A DNA stretch of 11,691 bases, from the NCBI GenBank assembly GCA_024654065.1, contig JANLIQ010000018.1, positions 1 to 11,691 of the forward strand. Reading direction: 5' to 3'. Made by a program: the position numbers and the translations under genes. The notes under the pieces are model-generated. The model was not told the DNA's origin, did no database searches, and saw only the letters and a list, made by a program, of their open reading frames with translations. Source of the stretch: Candidatus Berkelbacteria bacterium (GTDB taxonomy: Bacteria; Patescibacteriota; UBA1384; 2-12-FULL-50-11). Positions within the stretch are counted from its first letter, which is position 1; every line of letters begins with the position of its first letter. Below are positions 11,210 through 11,691 of the stretch, piece by piece.

Positions 11210-11691
11210 CTTGTTCTGGAACTAATTCAATAACCCCTCCACCGAGTAATTGGCCCGACTTAGAGTAAAAGACGATAGACTGTCCTGAAGTAAGAGCACG
11301 AACCGGCGTAGAGAATTCGACTGATAACCTTGATCCGACCTTGACTGCAGTAACGACCTCATCTTTCTGACGATAGCGGATTTTTGCTAGTCCCTCAAAT
11401 GTATGACCCTCCAATGGGGAAAGCCAATTCAGAGAACCAGCTATTAATTTGCTACCAAAAGTTTGGGAGTCTGCCCCTACAATTAAACGATTTTTTTTGA
11501 TATCTTTAGCGATTACGAAAAGAGGTGGGACGTCCCCGGTCCAATCAACCGACCCAGCCGCTAAACGTTGACCGATAGTGTAAAGTTCAACGCCTTCATG
11601 GGTAGAAATCTTTCTGCCGTCAACTAAGTAGACGTCACCTGGTTTTGTTTTTACCTTTGATACTAAAAACTGCCTAACTTTTAACGGACCG
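11160..11691 (-). CDS. mnmA: tRNA-specific 2-thiouridylase MnmA, C-terminal part
   Basis: Partial gene running off the right edge; about 176 C-terminal residues are present. MnmA activates U34 of tRNA Lys/Glu/Gln with ATP and adds sulfur. Visible family motifs are VRQFLVSKVKTKPGDVYLVD (substrate-binding linker), ISTHEGVELYTIGQR (usually HxGxxxYTIGQR), PLFVIAKDIKKNRLIVG, LNWLSP and the C-terminal barrel AKIRYRQ, followed by VEFSTPVRALTSGQSIVFY and LGGGVI. The ATP-binding PP-loop and catalytic cysteines lie beyond the window. A frame starting at TTG 11414 is only an internal start; the reading frame is open to the edge. Its 3' end overlaps ctpA by 50 nt. Confidence 0.95.
   Translation of the reverse strand, partial: GPLKVRQFLVSKVKTKPGDVYLVDGRKISTHEGVELYTIGQRLAAGSVDWTGDVPPLFVIAKDIKKNRLIVGADSQTFGSKLIAGSLNWLSPLEGHTFEGLAKIRYRQKDEVVTAVKVGSRLSVEFSTPVRALTSGQSIVFYSKSGQLLGGGVIELVPEQDETIQQLTKALGETKI

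Overview
The window looks like chromosomal sequence from a small-genome bacterium, most likely a Patescibacteria/CPR lineage (possibly Saccharibacteria-like). This is inferred from gene content, not proven. Signs are the lemA / DUF2207 / htpX membrane cluster, a GatCA pair with a shortened GatA, dense packing and two small toxin-antitoxin modules. Families end on TGA (gatC, ligA, the 202-aa protein) at their expected lengths, so the standard bacterial code applies and UGA is not recoded. All genes but one are on the minus strand, so the window reads biologically from right to left.

Right to left: the 3' part of mnmA (tRNA 2-thiouridylase, cut by the window edge) overlaps ctpA (membrane-anchored S41 protease with a PDZ domain). 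Then come a 79-aa single-pass membrane protein and lemA. A lone plus-strand gene for a 61-aa zinc-ribbon protein follows, with its own Shine-Dalgarno and terminator. Next is a large DUF2207 membrane protein, a MazE/MazF-type toxin-antitoxin pair with tandem palindromic operators, a 16-codon leftover of a second DUF2207 3' end, and htpX (membrane zinc protease). After a short non-coding stretch with 7-bp tandem repeats come ligA (NAD-dependent DNA ligase), a RHH antitoxin / PIN toxin operon whose -35 box overlaps the ligA stop codon, and a GC-rich 202-aa unknown gene bounded by a long leader hairpin and a strong terminator. The window ends with gatC-gatA (amidotransferase for Glu-tRNA(Gln)/Asp-tRNA(Asn)).

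Three themes stand out. (1) The DUF2207/htpX block has been rearranged: DUF2207 begins with an htpX-like start (18 of 24 residues identical), and a second DUF2207 C-terminal tail lies directly after the MazF stop codon, as if mazEF had been wedged into a DUF2207-htpX junction. (2) Genes at the head of transcription units (gatC, ligA, the RHH antitoxin, htpX, DUF2207, the MazE-like antitoxin, the 79-aa gene) carry a -10-like hexamer only 6-11 nt before ATG and no Shine-Dalgarno. This implies leaderless or near-leaderless mRNAs. The internal gene gatA, the GC-rich unknown gene and the zinc-ribbon gene instead have clear Shine-Dalgarno sites. (3) The GC-rich unknown gene has a leader that folds into a continuous 21-bp RNA stem, in which every departure from perfect symmetry is a G-U pair on the transcribed strand. 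Its C-terminus is rich in NNC codons and aromatic residues, recalling variable domains of diversity-generating retroelement targets, although no reverse transcriptase or template repeat is visible here.
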